A stretch of DNA of 64,000 bases from Kryptolebias marmoratus (GCF_001649575.2 NC_051430.1:33024322-33088321), one strand, 5' to 3'. Counted from the first letter of the stretch, positions 12,493 to 23,635 are shown. The notes: generated by a model not told the origin, from the letters alone. A program made the numbers and translations.

Positions 12493-12919
12493 GTAAATGG
12501 CTACTAAATGGCTTAATATTCTTTATTTTTCCAGATCAGGGGTTTAACAGCGACATCTAGTGGACAGTTGTGTTTTACTTCAAAGGCAGCACATTTTCTT
12601 CTTCGCGAGTTTTTTTTTAGACCACTTCCTGTTCTGAGACCACGAGGAGAGCTTGAGATGGCAAACAAAAAGTGTGTAAGCTGCAACTAGCGCCCTTGGA
12701 AAGCAGAATGAGGTGTGTGACAGATATGTTATGTGTTTAAAGTGGGAAATCATGTTGAAAAGTTAAGAATGACTTATTCATTTTGTGAACATAAGCATGT
12801 TTAATTGTATACATGAAATGTGGTATGTTGTTGTGTTTGTGAAAGGCTCAAGAGTGATTTTATTGTATCTGAACATGTTAAATAATGTTGGTTTTTTATT
12901 ATTATTTTCTCCCCGCGTC

Positions 12920-13335
12920 CGGTTTGTTCATTCAAGGGGCCGCTGCGGTGAAAACTCACCGCCAGAGACCAGATCTTTCTGCAGTGAAGCTGAGGATAAC
13001 CCATCTGGAACCACAGCCGACTTCGCTCACATCGACATTCTCACTCAGGCAAGAAAAGGAATTGTACGAGCTAACCTAAAAACAGACTATCCTGGAGATA
13101 TGCCGCTCAGGACCAGTTCTCGAGAAAGGAAACTAACAGAAAAAGGCCAAGAGATGCATATTCAAGAGAATAAAAAAAACGTAAGAAAGCGTTTGACAAG
13201 GTTTCTGATTCTTGGAAGCTGGCAGCAAGAGAAACTAGGAAAAAGTAGAAGAACTTAACGAGTTACAGGAAGGCATTCGAGCAAAATGTGAAGCTTTAAG
13301 ACTACAGTATGACCCCATTCCACATAATAGTAACA
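12920..13335 (+). pseudogene. Gag-like retroelement relic, left part
   Basis: Plus-strand fragments such as SRERKLTEKGQEMH and then NELQEGIRAKCEALRLQYD in changing frames resemble the start of gag-like proteins of fish retroelements. It is broken by frameshifts. A matching right part is at 14600-14910; the Penelope-like copies lie between them. No protease or polymerase was found. Confidence 0.4.
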
Positions 13336-13469
13336 CCACAGCAGAGATCGTAAAAAAAAAAAAATGGATGCTTGTGTTACACTCACGAAATAAATTTGTA
13401 ACATTATAAGTGATCGCATGGAGAATATTGAGGAAGTTTATTAAAAAAAAAAGTTAAAAAACAAAAACA

Positions 13470-13916
13470 ACTGGACTTCTATTCTGTAGCTGAAGACGTT
13501 TCGCTTCTCATCCGAGGAGCTTTCTCAGTTCAGAAATAGAGAGGGTGGAGTTGAGCTTTTAAAGCTGAGATGTGATGTAAGCTGGATTGCTTGCAGATTG
13601 TTCTCACTCTCCTAACAATAGAGGCTCGTTAGAGTCCTTGTTTGTCTGACTCATTGAGGGGCCACTCTTGTCACATGAATGCAGGTGTTGATTGGAGTGA
13701 AACTGACTGGGGATCAGGCCTAAAGCTCCATTATATGTTTTTGAAAGCTGAAATCTGAGTCCTCCTCCTCTGTTTAATGTTGGTTTCTCCTTTTTGACAT
13801 AGATGGCTTCTTTTACCCCCGTCTCGAACCATCTGTCTTCTCGGTCCAAAATATGAACATTTTGGTCCTCAAAGGAGTGTCCCTTATCCTTGAGGTGTAG
13901 GTGGACAGCTGAGTCC
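13470..13916 (-). mobile_element. Penelope-like element end with GIY-YIG domain fragment (minus)
   Basis: Read on the minus strand from the gap: DSAVHLHLKDKGHSFEDQN, VHILDREDRWFE, GVKEAIYVKKEKPTLNRGG. This is the C-terminal part of the GIY-YIG endonuclease of fish Penelope-like elements. It is followed by a 3' terminus of about 90 bp that reads ACTGGACTTCTATTCTGTAG on the plus strand at 13469-13560. The frame is open up to the gap. Confidence 0.8.
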
Positions 13917-14397
13917 NNNNNNNNNNNNNNNNNNNNNNNNNNNNNNNNNNNNNNNNNNNNNNNNNNNNNNNNNNNNNNNNNNNNNNNNNNNNNNNNNNNN
14001 NNNNNNNNNNNNNNNNNNNNNNNNNNNNNNNNNNNNNNNNNNNNNNNNNNNNNNNNNNNNNNNNNNNNNNNNNNNNNNNNNNNNNNNNNNNNNNNNNNNN
14101 NNNNNNNNNNNNNNNNNNNNNNNNNNNNNNNNNNNNNNNNNNNNNNNNNNNNNNNNNNNNNNNNNNNNNNNNNNNNNNNNNNNNNNNNNNNNNNNNNNNN
14201 NNNNNNNNNNNNNNNNNNNNNNNNNNNNNNNNNNNNNNNNNNNNNNNNNNNNNNNNNNNNNNNNNNNNNNNNNNNNNNNNNNNNNNNNNNNNNNNNNNNN
14301 NNNNNNNNNNNNNNNNNNNNNNNNNNNNNNNNNNNNNNNNNNNNNNNNNNNNNNNNNNNNNNNNNNNNNNNNNNNNNNNNNNNNNNNNNNNNNNNNN
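13917..14397. other. Assembly gap (481 N)
   Basis: All bases are N. It falls inside the Penelope-like insertion, exactly between two oppositely oriented copies. Confidence 0.99.
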
Positions 14398-14549
14398 CGA
14401 GAAGACAGATGGTTTGAGAGGGGAGTAAAAGAAGCCATCTATGTCAAAAAGGAGAAACCAAGCTCAACTCCACCCTCTCTATTTCTGAATTGAGAAAGCT
14501 TCTCGGATGAGAAGCGAAACGTCTTCAGCTACAGAATAGAAGTCCAGTT
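14398..14549 (+). mobile_element. Penelope-like element end, second copy (plus)
   Basis: Just right of the gap REDRWFERGVKEAIYVKKEKP reads on the plus strand, then jumps to the same terminal sequence as at 13470-13560, now inverted (CTTCGGATGAGAAGC-like core, ending AATAGAAGTCCAGTTG). It lacks the roughly 190 bp between these blocks that the left copy keeps, so the two ends are not simple mirror images. Confidence 0.75.
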
Positions 14550-14599
14550 GTTTTTGTTTTTTAACCTTTTTTTGAATTTACCATGGCCTGGAGGACTGA

Positions 14600-14915
14600 G
14601 AATCTACACCAGCATTGAGGAAGTTAACAACAGTCATCTCGAAAAGGAGAGAGTAAGAGGAGCGCTAAATAATGACGAATACAGTTGTATCTTTGGTCAC
14701 ACTCAGACTGAAACTGTAAGTTCAGTGTTCAAGCAACCATTCCAGCTAATCTAGCACTAATAACACCAAAGCAGATGCACAAGCGGAGCTTGCTGCTAAA
14801 GTGGAGCAACCAAAAGCTACAAAGGAAATTCAAGCACATCTCCAGAAATTGGAAAATGAATGGAAATTTAAGAAGATCCACGTGATCCAACCTCTGAGTA
14901 CCTCGTGAAAGAGCT
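14600..14915 (+). pseudogene. Gag-like retroelement relic, right part
   Basis: Fragments such as ADAQAELAAKVEQPKATKE and LQKLENEWKFKKIH in interrupted frames look like the coiled-coil part of a gag-like protein. With the relic at 12920-13335 it appears to be one element split by the Penelope-like insertion. Confidence 0.4.
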
Positions 14916-14919
14916 AAAC

Positions 14920-14974
14920 TAATTAATCCTTAATTAATTAGTTATTATATTCTAAACAGTAAGTTTCAAGCCTG
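14920..14974 (+). repeat. 58-bp direct repeat, right copy
   Basis: Partner of 12434-12492. It lies directly after the gag-like relic and about 90 bp before the first coding exon of the recombinase-like gene. Confidence 0.85.
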
Positions 14975-15065
14975 TTGTATTCTTATTCACAGGTATGAAT
15001 ACTGGAGAAATATATATGAATAAGACGTTTTTGTCCCTTCTTTATTTATGTTGTTTTTACAGACA

Positions 15066-17948
15066 ATGTCGACTGCAGAGGCTTCAAACAGCTGCCCACT
15101 GTGCACGATCGCTCTTCTGCATGTGAACAGGCACCTGCGATTTGCACACAAAGTAATGAACAAGCAGGAGCGCCAGATTCTGGTGAATATGGCAAACGGG
15201 CGCACCAACATCCGGGGGTGTCCGTGCCCGGTTGTTGGCTGTGTATTTACCACGGGTAAGCTCCTGGACAGGCACATATTCAGCACCCACAGAGAGCTGA
15301 CCGGGGAACAGCAGGCCAGGATGGTCCGGCAGGCCAAAACCATCCGTGCCCTGCAGCTCCTTTCCAGCCTGCGGGCGACCGACCCCACCCCGCCCATGGT
15401 GAGCACGCTGGACCTGGCAGAGCCGCCCGTCCCTGATTTGGAGGCTGCTGAGGAGGAGCGAGCTCCACAGACGCCTGAGCCCTCCTGCGGCACTCTGGTG
15501 TGCACGGAGGTGTTCACAAGGTCCCGACATGTGCACGTTTTTATTCAGTTTTTACTGAAAATTTCAACTAAAACACAATGTAACCTTGTTTCTTTTTAAA
15601 AGAATTTGTGCTTTCAATTGCAGCCAGAAGAAAAGAAATGCAGAGCTCCGAAAGCAAAACGTCGACCTGGAGCAACGTGTCAGGGACCTTCAGCGCTCCC
15701 TGGCAACTGCTAAAACTGCGACGAAGAGCCCGTCTGTCCCCAATGCACCAGTTCTTCGTCCCGTAAGTGAAAAACGTGATTTCTTTTTGTCGTCCTCGTT
15801 GCACTGAATTGTCCCTTTAACAAACTTAGTCTTCCTATGACAGAGCACAAGAAGCAGCAGGAGGAGGCAGGAACGTCCTCCAGCAGACAGCCACCGCCGC
15901 ACCTCGAACGTGAAGTCATCGAGGCTCCAGGAATCCAGGAGATCACGCTGGAGGACACGGGCAGGCAGGGACGGTCTGTGGAGACTCGGGCGCGTTCCTC
16001 AAAGACCCCGCGGAAGCACCGAGCGCACACGTGGTCGGCCGGCTCCGGCAAGGGAAACATCATGCACAGATTAAAGCTGCCCCGGTCCATGGGTAAGTTC
16101 ACGCACCCACCCGTTCAGCTCAAAGACCCTGTTGCTCAGTTTTGCAACAGAGCAGTAACTTCCTTCCTCTTCCCACGTTTTTCATTTCAGACACTTACCT
16201 GGATCGATTTGTCCTGCTCCACTCAAAGGAGTACGGCACTTCAAAAATGAAAGAGGACTCAAAATCTAGAGTGAGCCGGGTGAAAGCCTTCCTCCATTTC
16301 ATGTCGGAGGGGAAGGGAAGGCTTCCTGACTGGGCCTTCCTCTACGACATCGCCCGCGTACAGGAGTGAGCCGCAAGCTTCACGCACTCTTCTTAACAAA
16401 TGTCTGCTTACGGTTTGCGACCTCTGTCCCTCACATCTTAACGTTGTCGTCCACAGATGGGTCCGTGAGATGAGAAGCTGCGGCAAGGAGATAACCACAG
16501 TGAGGTACTACCTGCACAACGTGGCGCAGTTTCTTCAGTACATGCTGACCATCAGACCCCCCCACAGCCGGTTGACCCTGGACCAGAACAGGGAGATCCT
16601 CACCTTTGTTGAGAAGGCCAGGAGGGAGACCAAGAGGGAAATTGTCCTTCACCAGAACCAAGTGAAAAGGGCAAAGATGGAGAAGCTCCCGGGGCCCGAC
16701 ACTATTGCGACCTGCATCCGCGTGGCCCCGGTTCGGATCAATGAGCTTCTGGGTACGTTGTCAAATTCGTCAGTACTGGTCTCAAATCCTGTATGTTGAA
16801 GGTTCATTCGAAGGGCAATTTGTGACAGTTTTAAAATAATTATTTATGATGAACGTGTCTGTAACTGACACTGCTCTCTGCCGTCTTTCAGTCGAGCTGG
16901 AGAAGGACGAGAGGAGAACGACGACACGCTACCTCCTGTACGGCTACCTGACGGCGTACTGGGCCTGCCTGAGCGGACACCGGCCCGGCGTGTTCATCAA
17001 CATGAGGGAGGAGGAGGTGGTCGCTTCCAAGAAAGCCGCGACGGATGAGGGAGTCCTGATCCGAGTAAGTGCACGGAACAAGCTTTTGTGGCGCTCAAAG
17101 CGCTTCATGCTAGAGCAACATTTACTCATCGGCACGCACAAATTGAACTAGAGAGAAATCTACACATTGCTTTCTCCATTCCCACAGGTGGCCGAGCACA
17201 CCAGCCTGGCACTCAATGCGGAGGAGCTTACCTGGGTGAAGCGGTTGCTGGCGATTAAACGAAAACTACGCTCAAGGAACAAATACCTCCTCTTCAACTT
17301 GGGAAAGAGCAGCTTCCGAAACCTGACCAGGTACCTGAAGCTGGCCTGGACGCAGATGGGCCTAAGAGGGGACATGAACTTCACATTGATCAGGACGGCC
17401 CTCGCAGACAGCGTAAGTACAGATTATCTTAGCTCTGTAACATGTATGTGTAAATGGAGGTGCTGGACTCTGGACAGTTTTCACCACCTTCTCCCTTTCA
17501 GGCGAAGACACTTCTACCGGAGGCAGAAAGAAAGACGGTGTCTCTGTCCATGTGCCACGACGTCAGGACCGCCGACAACCAGAGCATCACGGAGGCTATG
17601 GAGGTCAGACGGAAAATGACATCCGTCCTTCAGCAGCAGTGTCGGGGGTTGGGTTCGAGCGGGTCACGCAAGACGGAGGAAGCGGCAGAAGCACAAACTG
17701 GTGGCAAGGCAAAGGCGAAGACCAAAAGACGAGAGCTGCCCTCGTCCTCAGAGTCCGAGCCCAAAGATGAGGTGCCAGCTGGAGAGGACACTTCAAGCTC
17801 TGCGGCAGAGGAAGCGGAGAAGCAAGCAAGACTTATTAGATCCTTGCCTGTGGTGAAACTCAGCCCGCTAAAGGTGTCGATCCAGAGGGTGCAAAGGATG
17901 ACCCAGGCAAGGGCAAAAGTAAAGAAGGCACTAGGAAAAATGCAGTGA
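15066..17948 (+). CDS. Multi-exon tyrosine-recombinase-like protein (Crypton-type candidate)
   Basis: Eight exons are proposed: 15066-15521, 15628-15762, 15846-16092, 16191-16365, 16457-16752, 16892-17064, 17188-17412 and 17502-17948, about 717 aa. Joins from exon 3 onward have good GT-AG sites and matching phases; the first two need weaker sites (donor GTCCCG, second of two close AGs). Domains in order: two C2H2-like zinc fingers (CPLC...H...H and CPVVGC...H...H), a coiled coil (NAELRKQNVDLEQRVRDLQ), a helical core-binding-like region, then an integrase-like region with GHRPG (Arg of box I), NFTLIRTALADSA (Arg of box II, His replaced) and MCHDVRTADNQ. The nucleophilic Tyr expected just after TAD is absent. 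The tail is charged and Lys-rich. Probably a transposon gene or a domesticated derivative; catalysis is unlikely. Confidence 0.65.
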
Positions 17949-18023
17949 TGTGCTCACTGTCGGTCTGTTTGTGTGCGTTTGCCTGTTGAGAAGAAAATCA
18001 GTGTTTGTTCTTAAAGAAGTTGA

Positions 18024-18052
18024 AATAAAGTTCGAGTGTTTAAAAAAAAAAA
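18024..18052 (+). terminator. Polyadenylation signal of the recombinase-like gene
   Basis: AATAAA lies about 76 bp after the stop codon, and an A-run begins about 12 bp further on. Directly to the right starts the DIRS gag-like sequence on the other strand. Confidence 0.6.
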
Positions 18053-18079
18053 TGTTTTCAATTGGTTTTGGACATGGAA

Positions 18080-19070
18080 TGCCTTTCACAGTCCCCCATA
18101 TCTGTCCTTCAGTGGAAGCAGAGGTGCACGGGCACAGAACCTGCGGCTCAACAAATGAAACTGACGGCAGCGGGGACCTCCGCAAGGAGCCCGCAGCCGC
18201 CCAAGTGCCAACTGGTTGGCGATTACGTCTGTGAAGCCCTGCCAGCTGCTGTCTTGTACAAGACGCCTGAGCTGTACGGTCCAAGGCATCCACCGCAGCA
18301 GTGCCAAAAAATTCTCCCGGGATCACCGGAAGGGTCCAGAGTGTTCTCCTACAAGGCTCAGTGAGGGGCGACCGTGCCAGCCAGACCTGGCGGCGAGCAT
18401 GAACCAGAGTAGACGGTGTGCGTCCCAGCTCCCTCGTCATAAGAGCAAAGGCCTGCAGAGACGCGTCGACCAGGCCTTGGGTGGAATGGTCCAGTGAAAC
18501 AGACTCCAGAGAGGAAGACAGGGCCAGCATGAGATGGGAGAGGGAGTTCCCAATCCTGCCCATGCGAGCGCTGGAGTTGTAGGCCTTACAGAGAAGGTCA
18601 TCAGGAATGCGGCACTGGGGCCGTGGACAACGGGCTTTAGGCCGCAAAACCTCATCCGGTGGGACAATAAGCGAGGCAATGCCTGGCTCGACAGCTGGCA
18701 TCTGCCCCAAGCTAACCTTAGGCGCCTCCTGCATGGCTGCCAGGGCCCTGCCATCTGATGTCAGTTGTGACAACACCTTGGTGTCCGACCAACAGGCATG
18801 CAGTTCCCGTATGTATTCCTCCGAAGGGGGAACCACAAAAGCAGTCTCTGATCTACCGCGTCTAAAGAACACGCTAGAAGCTGCAGGCTGGGCTTGAGGA
18901 ACATCCAGCTGTAGACGGGCAAGAGGTGTCCGGATTGCGAATGTCACAGACTCCCCCACGTCCTCCTGGGAGGCCCTGGAGCTCCGGAAGGTCCTTGCAG
19001 AATTGGGTACAAGAGGTTGCCACCAAAATAGCATCATCATCATTGCCCGATGCTCCCTCCTTGACAAACA
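18080..19070 (-). pseudogene. DIRS-type gag-like protein remnant
   Basis: A long minus-strand frame contains VPPSEEYIRELHACWSD, IPDDLLCKAYNSSARMGR, GNSLSHLMLALSSSLESV, TRELGRTPSTLVHARRQVW and LPVIPGEFFGTAAVDALDRT. I recognise this as the gag-like ORF1 of fish DIRS elements. Near the start, an acidic stretch (GASGNDDDAI) reads in another frame, so at least one frameshift exists. The frame runs on past its natural end into unrelated sequence at both sides. No reverse transcriptase follows. Confidence 0.65.
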
Positions 19071-19395
19071 GGTGATGGCTAACCAACCAGACATTGTGGT
19101 GATAGATAAGATACAGAAGAAAGCAGTGGTGATAGTTGTAGCAGTTTCAAGTGACTGACGTCAGGAAGAAGGAGCACAAAAAGCTCAAGAAATGCTAAGA
19201 GCTGAAAGAGGAAATAGAGAAGTTGTGGAAAGTCAAGCCCTTAGTGGTACCAGTGGTCATCCCCAAAACTGGAAGAGTGGCTCCAACAGATCCCAGGAAC
19301 AACCTCAGAGATCTCTGTCCAGAAGAAGCTAAGATACTGAGGAGAACCTTCAAGCTCCCAGACCTCTGGTGGAGGACCTGAGCTTTAAGTGAAAC
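19070..19395 (+). pseudogene. Non-LTR retrotransposon 3' end, fragment A
   Basis: Plus-strand fragments: KQVMANQPDIVVIDKIQKKA, RKKEHKKL and LKEEIEKLWKVK, ending with nucleotide text CTTCAAGCTCCCAGACCTCTGG and GAGGACCTGAGCTT. The same tail ends fragments B (35340-35720) and C (40886-41400). The C-terminus looks like that of a fish LINE, possibly R2-like. Frameshifts are present. Confidence 0.6.
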
Positions 19396-19599
19396 CGCTG
19401 ATTTGTTCCATATGAGTGTGTATATTAGTATATATATTAGTCGCCATATATATATAGCAACACTAAGGTATAACTCTGATACTCTGCTCCTCGCAGCAGG
19501 GTAACCAGAAGTTGTCAACAACACCACCTTGGGAATTGCACCCAAGGAAATAGATTGCCAGTAGGCACTTGAGGTTCGTGACCAAAGAGAACAAGACTT

Positions 19600-20605
19600 T
19601 TCCCAAAGTTAATTCCAGTTTATGGTTTCATTTTTGTTTGTCTTAAAAAGAGACAATCAAAACATAAGGAACCACAGTAGGAAGGGAAGTGCACAGTACT
19701 GAGGCCTACCAGCAGGGGGAGGGTGGTCCAAATGGGAACTGGTTCCTAAAGTAAATGAATAAATCCAAAATAAATCACCCCAAACACTTGTGAACAGGCA
19801 TGCAGTCGTGAAGAAATCCCAACACACAGGTCCAGTCTCCCTTGAGGCCCCTCCCACTACCATCGGCTCTCAGCCTGGAGACAAAAGGGTGGGGTTAACC
19901 AAGCAAATACAATTTAAACTTGGCCAAAGACTAAAATGAGGTTACCGCCAACATAATTAAAAACATCAATACTTTAATAAAATAATCTTAAAGAATCCAA
20001 GGCTGCTACCTGCAGCAAAGCTGGAGGCCACACCAAGCAATAGAATGCTTTAAAATATCCAATTAAACAAAATCGTTACAAAAATAAAATACAGTCAACT
20101 GATGAAACAAGGTAAACTAAACAAAAAAAAAATGAAACCAAGCAGTGAAACAAAACAGCAGGGTCTCCAGCGAGCTGCAGCAGTGTCAGAGCTGAAATTA
20201 AATCAAAAGGTTGGTAGAAGGCAGAGGAAACCACTGTCACCTACCGGAGCTGGATGCCTCCACCCCAACCCGAGAATCCTTACCGGCCCACAGCGGGAGG
20301 ATCAGCTTGCCAATATGTTCTGTTTTATGTTAAACTGCACTGGGGAGGGTAAACTGCAGCCACACCCCAGTACCAAGCAGGAGACTTCCAGTGGTTTCTG
20401 GATTTAAACAATTCAAGTCTTATGCAGAAGGAGAAACATTACTTACTGATGTTCGAGTTTCAGACCTGCACGCTACACAAGCGACCTTCCCAATGACGCC
20501 AGCATAAAGCAACCAGGTGAGAGCGTCTCCCTTTATACTCTCCACCCATCATGAGGTGATTAGGTGCCAGGTGTTTTGAATATTGGGGCAGGCTTCTTCC
20601 TGCTA
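19600..20605. other. Unclassified stretch, possibly LTR-like on the minus strand
   Basis: No gene was recognised. On the minus strand a TATA-like GAGAGTATAAAGGGAGACG (near 20535) is followed by GC-richer sequence, which suggests a promoter of a retroelement. Clear TG...CA ends and a target duplication were not found. Confidence 0.25.
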
Positions 20606-20607
20606 CA

Positions 20608-20860
20608 TATATATACAGGGTGGGCCATTTATATGGATGCACCTTAATAAAATGGGAATGGTTGGTGATATTAACTTCCTGTTTGTGGCACAATGACGGC
20701 GTGACGGAATGATGTTCTGGTACGTATTCATGTTCTGATTTGTTGAGTAAAGTATGCAGATAAGTTTGCAGCTGGTTCAGCCTAGTGCTTTGTTTACTTA
20801 GGTGTGGACTCACATTTCAGAATTGCTGGAAAACTACCGAAGTAAACTCCTTCAAACCGC
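20608..20860. repeat. mariner-like transposon end fragment
   Basis: The text CAGGGTGGGCCATTTATATG followed by TTAATAAAATGGGAATGGTT is a common fish mariner-type terminus known to me. Only one end is visible and no transposase follows. Confidence 0.45.
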
Positions 20861-21059
20861 ACTGTTTGACGTAGTTCAAGATAAACTTTTTTATGTGTGA
20901 TTTCATAATACCTTTAACATCAAACCTGACAGCTGGGAAGCTTCACAAGCATTATTATTTCTAATAATATTATCGCTGATATCTTTCAATCTTCCTCCCA
21001 CAGACCAAAAACATGCATGTTAGGTTCATTGATAACTCTAAAAAAATGTCCCTTGGTGT

Positions 21060-21286
21060 GAGTGAAAGTGTGAATGTCTCGTTTGTCTCTATGTGTCCCT
21101 GTGATGGACTGGAGACCTGTCCAGGGTGTCCCCCGCCTCTCGCACAGTGACTGCTGGGGATAGACACCAGCTCCCTATGACCCAGAATGGAGAAGTGGGT
21201 AAAGTAGATGGATGGATGGATGGATGGATGGATGGATGGATGGATGGATGGATGGATGGATGGATGGATGGATGGATGGATGGATT
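21060..21286 (+). repeat. SINE-like tail with (ATGG)n microsatellite
   Basis: A known fish repeat tail (TGTGTCCCTGTGATGGACTGG, CTGTCCAGGGTGTCCCCCGC) runs into about 20 copies of GATG/GGAT from 21206 to 21286. The same tail occurs, decayed, at 39920-40010. Frames reading MDGWMDGW across it are artefacts. Confidence 0.75.
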
Positions 21287-21824
21287 TATTTCAATCTTGT
21301 TATTGTGTTATTGTATATTCCGGAGCAGCAAACTGCTTTAAAAAGGATCTCAGTGTTTTTTATGATTTTCTAAGGTTAGACTTGAAGAGAGTCTGTTTGT
21401 GAAGCAGCTAAGCTGGAGATGAATATAGTCAGACACTTACACTTGTCTCTCAGGGTAACAACTCATTGCTGCCTCCCATTCGTGTAATAATTTGAATTAA
21501 AGAACAGTTTTTCAACATTTGTGCTGTTTCGATGTAAAACTGCTACCTGGGCTAAAAACATTCTCCCCCACGTTTTCTGCTTTAGTCTATAAATTCAGAA
21601 ATGATGAACAATTTTCAAAATTCAGTGTGATGATGATAGGCAGCGAGCCGACTTGTCATCGTTTCCAAGTGGAGCTGATGAATGATGCATGTCAGCACCT
21701 GCAGGACTCGCAGAAAGGCGGGTTGCGATTGGCTGGGAGCAGCAAGAACAAAAGGTCACCTGGTGGACCTGGTGGAAAGACAAAACTGGGATGAATGAAG
21801 AGAAGCCATCAGTGCTGCTGAAAC

Positions 21825-23555
21825 ATGAGACTGGTAGCTTTGGTTGTGGTCTGGGTGCTGGTTGTTGGTGAGGATGGAGGCGGTGTTGGAGGAACTACAC
21901 CTGGACTTGGTTCTGCTCCGAAGACCCGAGGAACAGGTGGGCTTAGTCTAGTTTTATTCAAACAACCTGACAAGGAAAGAGGAAAACTTGACTCAAACTT
22001 GAGGGCAGAGATTTGGTTTAAATAAATCCTGTGATCAAAAAAACCCAAAGAAATCTAGATCTAGTGCTTTGTTATGTAAATTCTCTTTTAACTCAGTTTG
22101 GATGGATTTCTTTAATAAAGGTTTTAGTCTTGCTGTGTGTCAAATTGACATTGTCTTTTATTTTTAAATAAGATTTAGTTGAGAAAAAAACAGATAACAT
22201 AAGGTAATTGCATGTATTCTGGACAGGCTGCTGAACTGATGGTCTTTTAAAATTTGGATAAAAAAGAATGAATTCAGTTTAAATAAATGTTTTACTTTCT
22301 GGAAGCTGCATGAGATGAATTTTGTAATGAATTAGTGCCTCAACTATAAACTGAAAAAAAAACAGGATGATTTTTTTATGAAACTTGCAGAAAGTAATAA
22401 TTAGACGTGCAACTACAACTAATTGACTTTTGGGGTCAACTTTTTGTTTCAAATTTTGCTATTACCCTTTTGAAGTCTGTTCTGTTTATTAGCAAAACAT
22501 GTCTTGAAGTGCCGGATGGATGGTAATGAAACTGTCAGACAGTCATCCTTGAAGGTACATTTCTATTTTCTATTTATTTATTTAACCAGGTAAACCCCAT
22601 TGAGATCCAGATCTCATTTTCAAGGGGGACCTGGGCAGAAATCTGCAGTACACAGCAACCTGGTTACAAAAACAAAATTGATTAATGCATATACACAGGT
22701 ATAAAAACATAAAATAAATTTAAAAACAGTGACACTGTTTAAAAGAATCTCGTTGCCCGTTTTTAAGAATCGCTCAAAATAAGTCCAGTGAAATCAATTC
22801 TGACATCTTGAGTTCAGACTGGAGCTGATTCCAGGCTGAAGGATTAGCTTTTGGTGTGAATTAAACTGAAGTCAACACAGAAACGGCTGTAACAGTCTTC
22901 GCATCAGTTTTACAGATATTGAGCTAAAACTAAACACGATAGGAGCTGAGAGTCATCCACAACACACACTGTGAGTGCGGCATCGTAACATGTTTTACAA
23001 GCTACCAGAACAGCTACAACTCTATCATAGTATCATCTCTCTGCAGCAATCATCATGCAAGTAATGCAGAAACTCATCACCCCCCTGGCCAGCTGTGCCC
23101 CATACTAGTTTAAAACTTTGACCTGAAAGGTGGTACACAGGGATTGCTAAGCCTTTAATTACTAATAAGGATTTAATATTTTTTTGTTACAATAAAGGAC
23201 TGCTGACTCCATCTACAAAGAATAAAAACTTGATTTCAAAGCCTTCAGATTTGATGTGTAACTGCTGATGTCTCCTGGGTTGTCCCCAGAGCCGCTCCTG
23301 TCAGTCCTCAGGAGGAGACCCGGCAGAGACGTCCTGGCAGATGAGTCCAACCTGTGTTTCTCACTGAGAGAGAATGAGGACCAGCGGCAGCTCCTGTGCA
23401 ACGACCGCCGCAGCCAGTTCAACTACAACCCATTTGGCCTCCGCTTCGGGAAACGCCACAACAGCCCCCCTCACAGAAGAGCCATGAAAAGAGCGAGGAG
23501 CAGGAAGTTCTCCCCCCTCTCCCTCTTTTCACGGGAACTGGAAGTGCCCGCCTAA
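21825..23555 (+). CDS. kiss2: Kisspeptin-2 precursor
   Basis: Neuropeptide precursor acting through kisspeptin receptors in reproductive control. Two coding exons: 21825-21936 and 23290-23555, phase 1 at the join, giving 125 aa, normal for Kiss2. The start MRLVALVVVWVLVVG is a signal peptide. Exon 2 encodes the core FNYNPFGLRF followed by GKR, the amidation and dibasic cleavage site; RR lies just before, so the predicted mature peptide is SQFNYNPFGLRF-amide (12 residues). Many fish have SKF at this place, so Gln is a small variation. The donor ACAG|GTGG and acceptor CCCCAG|AG are good. AATAAA at 23636 gives a short 3' UTR. The adjacent ldhb supports kiss2 over kiss1. Confidence 0.93.
22386..23160. 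repeat. Dispersed unclassified repeat copies within the kiss2 intron
   Basis: The intron holds phrases of the dispersed family: ACTTTTGGGGTCAAC near 22427 and ACAGATATTGAGCTAAAACT near 22913, then GAGTCATCCACAACACACACTG. Between them (22565-22690) is a different fish repeat with AAACCCCATTGAGATCCAGA. Confidence 0.5.
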
Positions 23556-23635
23556 AGCAGATGTATGACCTCAGAAGTTGTGGTGTAAAACTGCTCATAA
23601 AAAGCTTTGACTTCAGATAAAAATGTTTTTGTCTT

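Noticed and set aside
13884..14438. Long frames over N gaps (also at 5633-6137, 27120-27752 and 33397-34131)
   Set aside because: They consist almost wholly of undetermined residues.
17931..19094. 387-codon minus-strand frame as one host protein
   Set aside because: Its centre is the gag-like ORF of a DIRS element; both ends run into unrelated sequence (the tail of the plus-strand gene and a LINE fragment).
21126..21402. Frames reading MDGWMDGW
   Set aside because: They are translations of a tetranucleotide microsatellite.
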